9,360 bases of DNA, taken from assembly GCA_964370085.1 (NCBI GenBank), contig CAYJHI010000037.1, positions 1 to 9,360 of the forward strand. The letters run 5' to 3'. This DNA is from CARZYU01 sp964370085 (GTDB lineage: Bacteria > Bacillota_I > Bacilli_A > RF39 > UBA660). Shown piece by piece: positions 1 through 6,466 of the stretch. Below the pieces are notes generated by a model that made no database searches, was not told the DNA's origin, and worked only from the letters and a program-made list of their open reading frames with translations. Positions within the stretch are counted from its first letter, which is position 1; each line of letters begins with the position of its first letter. The translations under genes were made by a program, and so were the position numbers.

Positions 1-677
1 ATTGGTTCTACCCCTCTTGGAGAAGCATCAATTCTTTCCATTCCTTGTGGTGCTGGTCTTTGATTTTTGTTATCATCAAATATATTAACCGTTCTATTAT
101 CTAAACTTTTATCAGTATAAAACTTTTGGCGTATCATCTCTAGAAATTTCATCTTTTGTTCTCCCTTATTATTATTTTTATTCTTCTTTTCTAAATTAAT
201 ATTTGCTATCATTAGGGTGGCTGCTAAGGCAATTAGGACAATTGGATTAAATATTGTGCTTCGCAGTATTCCAAAGCCAGGAAGAACGGTTACAGTTTTA
301 CCTATAACATCTTCACTGCTAACCATTGCTTGATCAGGGGCGTCATTAGCATCTCCTTTAGTGACATAAGTTCCGTTATACGCCTGTATAATACGATGGG
401 TTATAATTGCTCCGTCTTGTGGAAACGATATGATATCTCCTGTTTCAACTTCTTTTCCGAGCTGGACAATTATAATATCTCCTGCTTTAAATTCATCTTT
501 CATACTATCAGATTGTACTTCAAACATAGTATAACCAAAAAAATCCGCATATGGTTTACCCATTAATGTGGTTTGTATTCCGATATATAATGAGCATACA
601 AATACTATTCCCAATAGAATTAGGATACCATTCAGAACAATATGAATGCATTTATCAAGTCTAAAGTTTTTTGCCAT
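1..677 (-). CDS. sipW: SipW-type signal peptidase I (S26 family), partial at the C-terminus
   Basis: Membrane signal peptidase predicted to cut signal peptides of exported TasA/camelysin-type proteins outside the membrane. The 225 residues visible run off the left edge without a stop. TM helix at about residues 11-34. The catalytic serine motif SDSM has its nucleophile at Ser58, followed by KAGDIIIV (64-71). The SipW/eukaryote-type general base is a histidine, not lysine: His94 in ITHRI. The conserved KGDAND box is at 107-112, with Asp109 and Asp115 as acid candidates. A second TM helix lies at about 142-158. ATG at 677 has AAAGGG 6 nt upstream and its own promoter. After TM2 an Asn/Lys-rich cytosolic tail of more than 60 residues continues past the window, longer than a typical SipW of about 190 residues. 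The family call is firm; substrates are inferred from neighbours. Confidence 0.9.
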   Translation of the reverse strand, partial: MAKNFRLDKCIHIVLNGILILLGIVFVCSLYIGIQTTLMGKPYADFFGYTMFEVQSDSMKDEFKAGDIIIVQLGKEVETGDIISFPQDGAIITHRIIQAYNGTYVTKGDANDAPDQAMVSSEDVIGKTVTVLPGFGILRSTIFNPIVLIALAATLMIANINLEKKNKNNNKGEQKMKFLEMIRQKFYTDKSLDNRTVNIFDDNKNQRPAPQGMERIDASPRGVEP

Positions 678-717
678 TTTATACCCTTTCTATTCTACCA
701 AATTTTACCCTATTTAA

Positions 718-746
718 ATATTACCATATTCGACAGATTTTGACAA
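718..746 (-). promoter_or_regulatory. Sigma-A-type promoter of the SipW-like gene
   Basis: Read on the minus strand: -35 TTGTCA (741-746, 5 of 6 to consensus), a 17-nt spacer, and -10 TAATAT (718-723) preceded by TGG, which gives an extended -10 (TGN). Transcription would start near 711, leaving a leader of about 34 nt before the ATG at 677. The -35 sits directly past the T-run of the preceding terminator, so the gene appears independently transcribed. The segment TGTCGAA-TATGG-TAATATT (735 to 717) recurs upstream of the neighbouring peptidase-like gene. Confidence 0.65.
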
Positions 747-747
747 C

Positions 748-777
748 AAAAAAATAACCATTGTTTTGGTTATTTTT
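748..777 (-). terminator. Rho-independent terminator after the degenerate peptidase gene
   Basis: An 11-bp perfect stem (750-760 with 767-777, core AAAATAACCA/TGGTTATTTT) encloses a 6-nt loop. On the minus strand a run of seven T follows (754 to 748). It lies 9 nt past the TAA of the 179-residue gene and ends that transcription unit before the SipW-like gene. The opposite strand also has a short T-run, so weak bidirectional activity is possible, but no plus-strand gene is seen. Confidence 0.75.
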
Positions 778-786
778 GTAAACTGA

Positions 787-1326
787 TTAATAACGATAAT
801 TAGGAGCGATTACTTCTTCTTCTCCATACTTAATTTCAATAATAAGTGTGTATAATTGATATACAAACACTAAGAAACATGGTACTACTACTAAGAACAG
901 GAATCCCCATTGAGAAAGGATAAATCCTAAGAAATTACCTACAACCGGTATTACATATGAACTTTCTCCTACAATAAATTTAGAAGCAAATGTAGCGCCA
1001 TTTTCTAAAGCAACTAAGTCTTCTTCTGGAAGAACTTCTCCTACTTTACCAATTTCAATTGTAACAGTATCATCTTTAGCAACTCTATATACAAATATTT
1101 CATCCCCTACTGCTATATCTGTTACTCTTCTTTCGTTTACTACTACTAAATCACCTTCTTTATATGATTCATTAGCAATATTATCATTTATTAGAATATA
1201 AGACGAGTCACTTATTTGTGTTACTCCAAATTCATTTTGATTTAACAGCATAACTGTCATAATAATAGCAAATGAGAAAAAGATGATTGCTATTATCCAT
1301 ATAAATATTTTCTTTATTATTTTCAT
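787..1326 (-). CDS. Degenerate signal-peptidase-like membrane protein, probably catalytically inactive
   Basis: 179 residues with the layout of the SipW-like protein next door: N-terminal TM helix (about 8-28), an extracellular beta domain, a C-terminal TM helix (about 137-163) and a short tail. The fold is recognisable from KEGDLVVV (56-63), VGDEIFVYR (73-81) and the closing strand FIVGESSYVIPVVGNFLGFI (117-136), which match KAGDIIIV, TGDIISF and VIGKTVTVLPGFGIL of the neighbour. Where the active enzyme has SDSM this protein reads NDNI (47-50), with Asn49 at the nucleophile site. THRI is replaced by TIEI (89-92), and the KGDAN box is absent. It therefore looks like a pseudoenzyme, perhaps a chaperone, substrate adaptor or partner of the active peptidase; that role is inferred. 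ATG has AGGAGA 6 nt upstream. The frame is intact, so it is maintained rather than decaying. Confidence 0.7.
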   Translation of the reverse strand: MKIIKKIFIWIIAIIFFSFAIIMTVMLLNQNEFGVTQISDSSYILINDNIANESYKEGDLVVVNERRVTDIAVGDEIFVYRVAKDDTVTIEIGKVGEVLPEEDLVALENGATFASKFIVGESSYVIPVVGNFLGFILSQWGFLFLVVVPCFLVFVYQLYTLIIEIKYGEEEVIAPNYRY

Positions 1327-1344
1327 ATTTTATCTCCTATCTTA

Positions 1345-1374
1345 ATATTATCATAATTTCGACATAAATTGCAA
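1345..1374 (-). promoter_or_regulatory. Possible promoter of the degenerate peptidase gene
   Basis: Minus strand: -35 TTGCAA (1369-1374, 4 of 6), 18-nt spacer, -10 TAATAT (1345-1350) with TGA just before it (extended -10). The predicted start near 1338 would place the AGGAGA ribosome site at the very 5' end of the RNA, which is tight. The upstream gene stops only 53 nt before the ATG with no terminator between, so cotranscription is an equal possibility. The stretch 1364 to 1344 resembles the SipW promoter spacer and -10. Confidence 0.4.
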
Positions 1375-1379
1375 CGATA

Positions 1380-2249
1380 TTATGTACTACATCCTACTGC
1401 ATTTTCAATGTAGAATGTTTTAATGTCAATTTTTTCTTCTTCTGTTAATGGAAAAAAGTCGATTTCTACTGTATTATATGGTTCCACTGTAATTATCAAC
1501 GAATTTATTTTTCCATTATTATTTGTAAAGTACTTGACAACACCTTTGTTTTTTTCATCTACAGACAGCAAATTATCTGGAAATAAAACACTGATACAAT
1601 TGCTCACATCTGTCGGATTAGCAATTACTAATGTATCGTTTTTTTCTTTTTCTATGTAGCTAGCTTCAAATGTTATTTCTGGTTTTTCTGTATAAGTTAA
1701 AACGAATTCATTACTTAGGGTTTTGACTTCTGGTGAAACACTTGTTACTGTAACATTAACTTTGATTTCTTCTATGTTAATGTTGTCTTCATTAGATTTT
1801 AGTTCAAAGAAAATTTCAGTCGTTGCCTCTTGTTGTTGCCACTTATAACCTTGGTTTTGACATTCAGTTTTTGTTAAATAAGTTACATCTATTTCTTCAT
1901 TATAACAAACACCTACTGTATTTAAAGTTCCTTTTATACTATTTGTATTAGTTCCGTTTAAACGACATTCTATATCACTAGTATTCAAAACATTACAAGT
2001 GGCTTTATATTCAATATCTTCATCTGTTATTTTCTCTCCTAAGTTATTACTTAATTCGATATATACTTTTTCATGATACCAGTTTTGAACATTTTTTTCA
2101 CTTAACGTTTCACTTTCGAAATAAAATCCCTTACTATCAAAATAGATTGATGTTATTATATTTTGAATAACTGTAAAGTAGATAATTATTATTATTAATA
2201 TACTCGAAAAAACAACGATTTTCTTTTTATTTTGTTTTATATAATTCAT
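1380..2249 (-). CDS. Membrane-anchored extracellular protein with Ig-like regions and a cysteine-bearing insert
   Basis: 289 residues, not assigned to a named family. A lysine-rich N-terminus (KQNKKK) and one TM helix (about 11-30) are followed by an all-beta ectodomain. The first half has a strand pattern typical of surface Ig-like modules (FYFESETL at 42-49). Residues 115-137 form a compact C-x14-C-x6-W insert. The second half (about 160-285) looks like another beta-sandwich. Six cysteines (85, 95, 115, 130, 218, 287) suggest disulfides outside the cell. No LPXTG or second TM is present, so it stays anchored by its N-terminus unless the SipW-like peptidase cuts it. ATG at 2249 is chosen over an upstream TTG (2261): it shares one base with the preceding TAA (TAATG) and sits just after GGGAGGG, showing coupling to the TasA-like gene. 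Confidence 0.75.
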   Translation of the reverse strand: MNYIKQNKKKIVVFSSILIIIIIYFTVIQNIITSIYFDSKGFYFESETLSEKNVQNWYHEKVYIELSNNLGEKITDEDIEYKATCNVLNTSDIECRLNGTNTNSIKGTLNTVGVCYNEEIDVTYLTKTECQNQGYKWQQQEATTEIFFELKSNEDNINIEEIKVNVTVTSVSPEVKTLSNEFVLTYTEKPEITFEASYIEKEKNDTLVIANPTDVSNCISVLFPDNLLSVDEKNKGVVKYFTNNNGKINSLIITVEPYNTVEIDFFPLTEEEKIDIKTFYIENAVGCST

Positions 2250-2740
2250 TATCCCTCCCAACTATTTATGCTAATATCAATAAAATCTATTACCTCTAAA
2301 TATTCTGGTGTGTTATAGATTGAATCAAGACTAATTTTCACTTTATACTTACTAGCATCATTTATATATTTTAATTCATTAGTTTGACATACTATTTCAT
2401 TATTAGAATTTCTTTTAAAATTTTCATCACATATATATATTAGTGTTTCACTTTCTTTTTCATCAACTTTATATAATGATATATTGGTTGGTAGAAAGTG
2501 ATACGTCTTAATAATTATTTCATAATATATATTATCTTTGGTTGTTTCTACTGTAAAATCATATTCATTTTGACTACCTGGAGTAATTGTATCCATAGGT
2601 ACGATAATTGTTTCTAAATTTTCACTTTGATATTTTAATGTTGCAAATAATTCCTGTTCTTCTTGTTCTTTATTAAAGAATAAAAAGTATGTTGCTATCA
2701 TCATAGTTAAGATGATAATAAGTAATATTATTTTTTTCAT
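2249..2740 (-). CDS. Small TasA/camelysin-like exported protein
   Basis: 163 residues. The N-terminus is a signal peptide or anchor (MKK plus a hydrophobic stretch, about 4-22) ending in ATYFLFFN, which resembles the GTWAAF/GTYAYF end of SipW-cognate signals. The mature part contains ITPGSQNEYDFTVE (52-65), the 'I/L-APG-x-F-F-V' strand motif typical of TasA and camelysin beta-sandwiches, followed by IYYEIIIKTYHFLPTNISLY (71-90), matching the 'VDYTI...PTNLKFY' segment of such proteins. Cys104 and Cys118 could form a disulfide loop. In B. subtilis, TasA forms matrix fibres after SipW cleavage; a similar role is inferred. The gene starts 4 nt after the stop of the giant surface protein, with its AAGGTGA ribosome site overlapping that stop, so the two are translationally linked. 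Confidence 0.7.
   Translation of the reverse strand: MKKIILLIIILTMMIATYFLFFNKEQEEQELFATLKYQSENLETIIVPMDTITPGSQNEYDFTVETTKDNIYYEIIIKTYHFLPTNISLYKVDEKESETLIYICDENFKRNSNNEIVCQTNELKYINDASKYKVKISLDSIYNTPEYLEVIDFIDISINSWEG
2253..2259 (-). promoter_or_regulatory. Ribosome binding site that decides the start of the 289-residue gene
   Basis: GGGAGGG lies inside the last codons of the TasA-like gene, 3 nt before the ATG at 2249. It makes that ATG the natural start and rules out the in-frame TTG at 2261, which contributes the T-T-G just before this element and has no ribosome site of its own. Confidence 0.7.
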
Positions 2741-2744
2741 ATTA

Positions 2745-5700
2745 TCACCTTACTATAAAATATTTTTCAACAGTTGAAACTTTTTGACCATTGTTATATA
2801 GATCAAATACTAGTTTATAACTTGTGTGTTCTAATTGATTAGTTAATATATTAAGTGACGTTTCTTTACTATTTAAGTAATAATTATCTTCACTGTGACT
2901 ATTTAGTTTTTCATGGGTGTAATTAGCTAGATCTAGCAGTTCGTATTCTTGGTTGTACGCACTTAATGAACTCTTTTTATACAACGATACTACTACTCTA
3001 TTATCCTGATTGTCACTATAATTAATAACTAAATCAATTTTGGCTTTATCACTAGCTTTATAAATTGTACTGTTCACTAAACTGTGCTCTACATTTAATG
3101 TTTCGTTATTTAAAGTTGGTTGATTTACAATTAAAGGTATTACTAACCCAGATGGATCCAATTCATTATAGTGATAACCATCAGCGGCAAGATATCCATT
3201 TATTTTCAAATAATATTCACCATCTGGTAAATTACTACTATGATTATTAGTCGTGATTCTAAAAATACCTGAGGTAGCAAGATTAGTATTTAAATTTATT
3301 CTCGCAATGTTATCATCATCAAAACTAATGGTATGTTCGTTATACCCTATTTCAATGTTTCTTAGATATTCACTTGAAATAATGTTGTTATTTTTGTCTA
3401 CTACTCTAACTGATAAACCTAAGTATTTGTTTTGAGCATGAGAATCTAATACTATACTTGTATCACTGTAATTATATTTAATACTTGTATTTAAATTCAA
3501 GTTAGTACTTCCATTACTATTTAAATAAATAGAATTAATTGTCTCTTGTGGTGTAATTATAATTGATGCATCTTTATTTGGATAGACATCTACTGACTTA
3601 ACTGTGCGATTTAGAGTGTTAATTACTTTACTAGAATTTTTATCAATCAACTCAAGTTTGAATTCTATATTTTCATATGCTCTTTCGATATTAGTATCTT
3701 CAAATTCAATTATAAATGTAAAGTCTTCTTGTACTAAGTTATCTTGATAATAACTTTGTTCTTGGTAGTTTCCTACTGTACCTTCTAATCCTATTTTAGC
3801 AAATAAAGTTAATGGATAATGTGCTTGTCTTTGACAATCGCTACTATTGGTTAGACAACTGTTCTCAAAATCATATAAATCTTGATAAGTTGGTACAACA
3901 TACTGATAAACTTCATTAGTTATTTCATCTATCATAGTTATTTTAGTATTTTTAGGTAGAAGCATATTTGTTGTAAGATTATGTGTTTGATTACTAATAT
4001 CGTTAATTGCAGATGTATATTTAAAATTAACGGTTATACTTGATCTAGATGAAATAGCAACATTAGAAGTGATTTCCTCTGCTAATCCATCTCCTAAATA
4101 AAGAGTTTGTTGATATCCATCATAGATTATTCTATCACTATTTAAGTATGTATCTATTCCATTACTATCAATGATTTTGACATAAGCAATGTATGTACCT
4201 TCTTTATAAATACTAATATTATTTTCATATGCTTGCCATGTATCATTACTCAAATTTTTTAATGTTTCTTTATTAAGCAGTTGATCACTTAAATAATAAC
4301 TTATGCTTTGAATAGTAACATCGCTTGATATTTGTTCTATGGTTAAATAATTGTTACTAGATATGTAAATGTTTTCTATTTCATCTGTAAGTTGGCGATA
4401 AGTGTTACCATTATGTTTCATAACAACAGGAGGATATTCGATATTGAAATCGATTATATCACTGTTTATGTAAGAAACTTTATTATTTTGATCAATAATT
4501 TTGACATATATAATATAATTTTCGTTACCTTCTAATGTTACTAAATCTTGATAGTTTGTCCAATCTTTGATTTTGTTTAATTCATTTTTTGTAAGAACTT
4601 CTATGTCTGCACTTATATAATATTGTTTACTTTTGTTAGAAACATATTCATCACTATCTTCAATCTTAAAGGTAATTGCTTCATTATAAACAATAGTGTT
4701 TACCTCTGTGGAGTAATTATTCCAGTTATTATTTTTGATAAACAATATTGCTTTGGCTTCTTTAATATCATCTAAGTATAATATAGGTAATGAGTCTGTT
4801 TCAAAAATCCAAGCGTTATGTTCATTGTCTTCTAAATTATCTAAACTTTGAAATTCTTGAAATAATAATTCTTCTTCTAAATAAGTTTTATCATACAAAT
4901 TTTCTTTTTCTATATTTAGAAAATGACCATCATATTCTCCTGTTTCTACTGCTTTAGTATCATTGACAACTAGTGTATTATATACCTCAACAGTTGTATC
5001 TTTTATAGTGTGAATTGCTGGTTGATTTTCAATATAATTAAAACTATTATTTATAACAACTTCTCTAGTATTGTTATTAATATATCCAATTAAACCTGCT
5101 TCTAGTTCTGAAGTTAAATCACCTTGATTGTAGCTTTGATATACCCTTACTTCACTATCATTGTTTTCGATGATACCAATAAGTCCTGATGCTAGTACAT
5201 CACTTTTAATTTCAGCATCATTATATGATTTAGAAATAGTAGCTTTTCCTGTTAAGGTTCCAACTATTCCTCCACTTACTTTGGCATTATATAAATTAAC
5301 TCTGCTAATTGCATTAGTAATATCAGTGGCATTATTAACTGCATTTATACCCGATGAAATACTGTACTCATATACTATTTCATATTTTAAGTTATTTAAC
5401 ACTACTTGGGTATAACCAGATGAATTTACTGCTACTGTTATATTATCTTTAGCAGTTATATCAATCGAGAAATCGTTTGTTGCTACTATTTGTCCATCTA
5501 TAATGACAGAGGTATTTGGATTATCAGACATTATTTGATAATTTCCAGTAAGCTTTGCAGATACTACTTTAATCCCATAGTCAGGTAATTCATTAGGTAA
5601 TTTTAGAGTAACATCTTTGTTGTTATCCACTGTTGTCGTAACATATTTTTTAGTGCTTGTTACAGTTGTATTTTCACTTCTAGTTACAACATTACCACTT

Positions 5701-6380
5701 ACTAAGACATTTTCAATTGTTGTAAATTCTGAACTCGCAACTAGAGGTGAACTAACTGTTCCTCCATTTATCATAGCATTTTCTAAATACAAATTAGATA
5801 ACTCTCCTCTTAGTGTTGTAAATAGTGCTAATTCATTAACTTTGTTAGTTTCATCTGATAAATATAATCCATAAATTCGATGACCATCTCCATCAAAATT
5901 ACCATTAAAACCATCTATTGAATAAAATTCATTTACTTGACCACTTTCTTTACTATCAAAATCTTTTGTTAAATAATACTTATTGCTACTAGGATCAACA
6001 TAGTAAGTTATATCATCAATTGTATATCTAATTCCAAGTGATTCATTATAAGTAAATAACCCTTTATTTAAAACAATGTCATTGCTTAGTTTAAAATAAG
6101 TATCACTGTAATCAACTGATTGTTCTTGTTGATAAAAATATGCTAGTTCATTCCCATTAGCAATGATATAAGGATCTTCTTTGCTTCCTGTACCTGAACG
6201 ATAGCTATTAGCAATTGTACCATCCCATATTGCTGATTCTAATAGAGTTGATCTGTTTTGTATTCTTGCTAATGTTGGAAATGCTATTATCATAATAATG
6301 GCAATGATTAAAAGACTACATATAACTGTAATCTTTTTAGTTATGTTTAGATTGTTAAATATTTCAGCAAATCTTTTCAT
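2745..6380 (-). CDS. Giant exported adhesin-like protein with GLUG-type beta-helix and Ig-like repeats
   Basis: 1211 residues. The N-terminal signal/anchor has a TM core at about 17-36; FPTLA ending at 38 could be a cleavage site. Residues 51-105 carry the IWDGTIA...GTGSKEDPYII...YFKLSNDIVLN module that opens GLUG/beta-helix adhesins. GLUG-like turns follow (157-230, FNGNFDGDGHRIYGLYL), are interrupted by a distinct beta domain (about 232-342), and resume at 343-450 (KVSGGIVGTLTGKATISKSY). A cap, AWIFETDSLPILYLDD, ends at 538. Two Ig-like repeats match at 586-645 and 693-752. The remainder (about 765-1211) is beta-rich with a small Cys842/Cys849 loop. No LPXTG or C-terminal TM is seen. ATG follows AAGGG by 8 nt, downstream of a strong promoter, and it leads the operon with the TasA-like gene. 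A surface or matrix scaffold role is inferred; ligand unknown. Confidence 0.8.
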   Translation of the reverse strand: MKRFAEIFNNLNITKKITVICSLLIIAIIMIIAFPTLARIQNRSTLLESAIWDGTIANSYRSGTGSKEDPYIIANGNELAYFYQQEQSVDYSDTYFKLSNDIVLNKGLFTYNESLGIRYTIDDITYYVDPSSNKYYLTKDFDSKESGQVNEFYSIDGFNGNFDGDGHRIYGLYLSDETNKVNELALFTTLRGELSNLYLENAMINGGTVSSPLVASSEFTTIENVLVSGNVVTRSENTTVTSTKKYVTTTVDNNKDVTLKLPNELPDYGIKVVSAKLTGNYQIMSDNPNTSVIIDGQIVATNDFSIDITAKDNITVAVNSSGYTQVVLNNLKYEIVYEYSISSGINAVNNATDITNAISRVNLYNAKVSGGIVGTLTGKATISKSYNDAEIKSDVLASGLIGIIENNDSEVRVYQSYNQGDLTSELEAGLIGYINNNTREVVINNSFNYIENQPAIHTIKDTTVEVYNTLVVNDTKAVETGEYDGHFLNIEKENLYDKTYLEEELLFQEFQSLDNLEDNEHNAWIFETDSLPILYLDDIKEAKAILFIKNNNWNNYSTEVNTIVYNEAITFKIEDSDEYVSNKSKQYYISADIEVLTKNELNKIKDWTNYQDLVTLEGNENYIIYVKIIDQNNKVSYINSDIIDFNIEYPPVVMKHNGNTYRQLTDEIENIYISSNNYLTIEQISSDVTIQSISYYLSDQLLNKETLKNLSNDTWQAYENNISIYKEGTYIAYVKIIDSNGIDTYLNSDRIIYDGYQQTLYLGDGLAEEITSNVAISSRSSITVNFKYTSAINDISNQTHNLTTNMLLPKNTKITMIDEITNEVYQYVVPTYQDLYDFENSCLTNSSDCQRQAHYPLTLFAKIGLEGTVGNYQEQSYYQDNLVQEDFTFIIEFEDTNIERAYENIEFKLELIDKNSSKVINTLNRTVKSVDVYPNKDASIIITPQETINSIYLNSNGSTNLNLNTSIKYNYSDTSIVLDSHAQNKYLGLSVRVVDKNNNIISSEYLRNIEIGYNEHTISFDDDNIARINLNTNLATSGIFRITTNNHSSNLPDGEYYLKINGYLAADGYHYNELDPSGLVIPLIVNQPTLNNETLNVEHSLVNSTIYKASDKAKIDLVINYSDNQDNRVVVSLYKKSSLSAYNQEYELLDLANYTHEKLNSHSEDNYYLNSKETSLNILTNQLEHTSYKLVFDLYNNGQKVSTVEKYFIVR
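4125..4304 (-). repeat. Ig-like repeat, second copy, inside the giant surface protein
   Basis: Residues 693-752 parallel residues 586-645: a YYLS strand, a helical KETLKNL-like stretch, a Trp, then IAYVKIIDSN and YLNSDRIIY. The spacing between copies is 107 residues. The match is at protein level, not a DNA-level repeat, so it reflects old domain duplication. Confidence 0.6.
4446..4625 (-). repeat. Ig-like repeat, first copy, inside the giant surface protein
   Basis: Residues 586-645 contain YYIS, KNELNKIKDW, YIIYVKIIDQNN and YINSDIID in the same order as the second copy. Such modules are common in exported stalk proteins, where they act as spacers. Confidence 0.6.
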
Positions 6381-6403
6381 ACTTATTACCCTTATCTTAT
6401 TCT

Positions 6404-6421
6404 ATATGAATTATATCATAT
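6404..6421. repeat. Inverted repeat surrounding the -10 box
   Basis: Arms ATATGA and TCATAT (6 bp each, perfect) flank the six bases of the -10 element TATAAT read on the minus strand. This could be an operator for a repressor, but in such AT-rich DNA a 6-bp palindrome can arise by chance. Confidence 0.3.
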
Positions 6422-6439
6422 TTTATCTCTATCTTTCAA
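6410..6439 (-). promoter_or_regulatory. Strong sigma-A-type promoter of the surface-protein operon
   Basis: Minus strand: -35 TTGAAA (6434-6439, 5 of 6), 18-nt spacer, perfect -10 TATAAT (6410-6415) with TGA before it. Transcription should start near 6403, giving a leader of about 22 nt with the AAGGG ribosome site. The -35 begins within a few bases of the preceding terminator's T-run, so this unit is separate from the 537-residue gene upstream. Confidence 0.75.
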
Positions 6440-6441
6440 CT

Positions 6442-6466
6442 AAAAAAAACTTCCTAAGAAGTTTTT
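6442..6466 (-). terminator. Rho-independent terminator overlapping the stop of the 537-residue gene
   Basis: A 9-bp stem (6445-6453 with 6458-6466, AAAAACTTC/GAAGTTTTT) has a 4-nt loop, followed on the minus strand by a run of eight T (6449 to 6442), the first five of which form part of the stem. The loop holds the TAG stop codon (6454-6456), so the hairpin encodes the last residues of the protein. Confidence 0.8.

Noticed and set aside
330..566. 78-codon plus-strand open frame
   Set aside because: It lies fully antisense to the SipW-like peptidase, whose catalytic motifs are clear; composition is that of a shadow frame.
2250..2261. TTG at 2261 as start of the 289-residue gene, adding four residues
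   Set aside because: TTG is a rare start with no ribosome site of its own, and its bases adjoin the GGGAGGG site that serves the ATG at 2249.
5161..5874. Two plus-strand open frames of about 85 codons, hydrophobic in part
   Set aside because: They are antisense to the giant surface protein and arise from its Ser/Thr/Asn-rich codons; no ribosome site or family pattern.
6264..6380. Type IV pilin-like leader on the giant protein
   Set aside because: No prepilin G-F/E cleavage motif precedes the hydrophobic stretch; it fits an ordinary signal/anchor.
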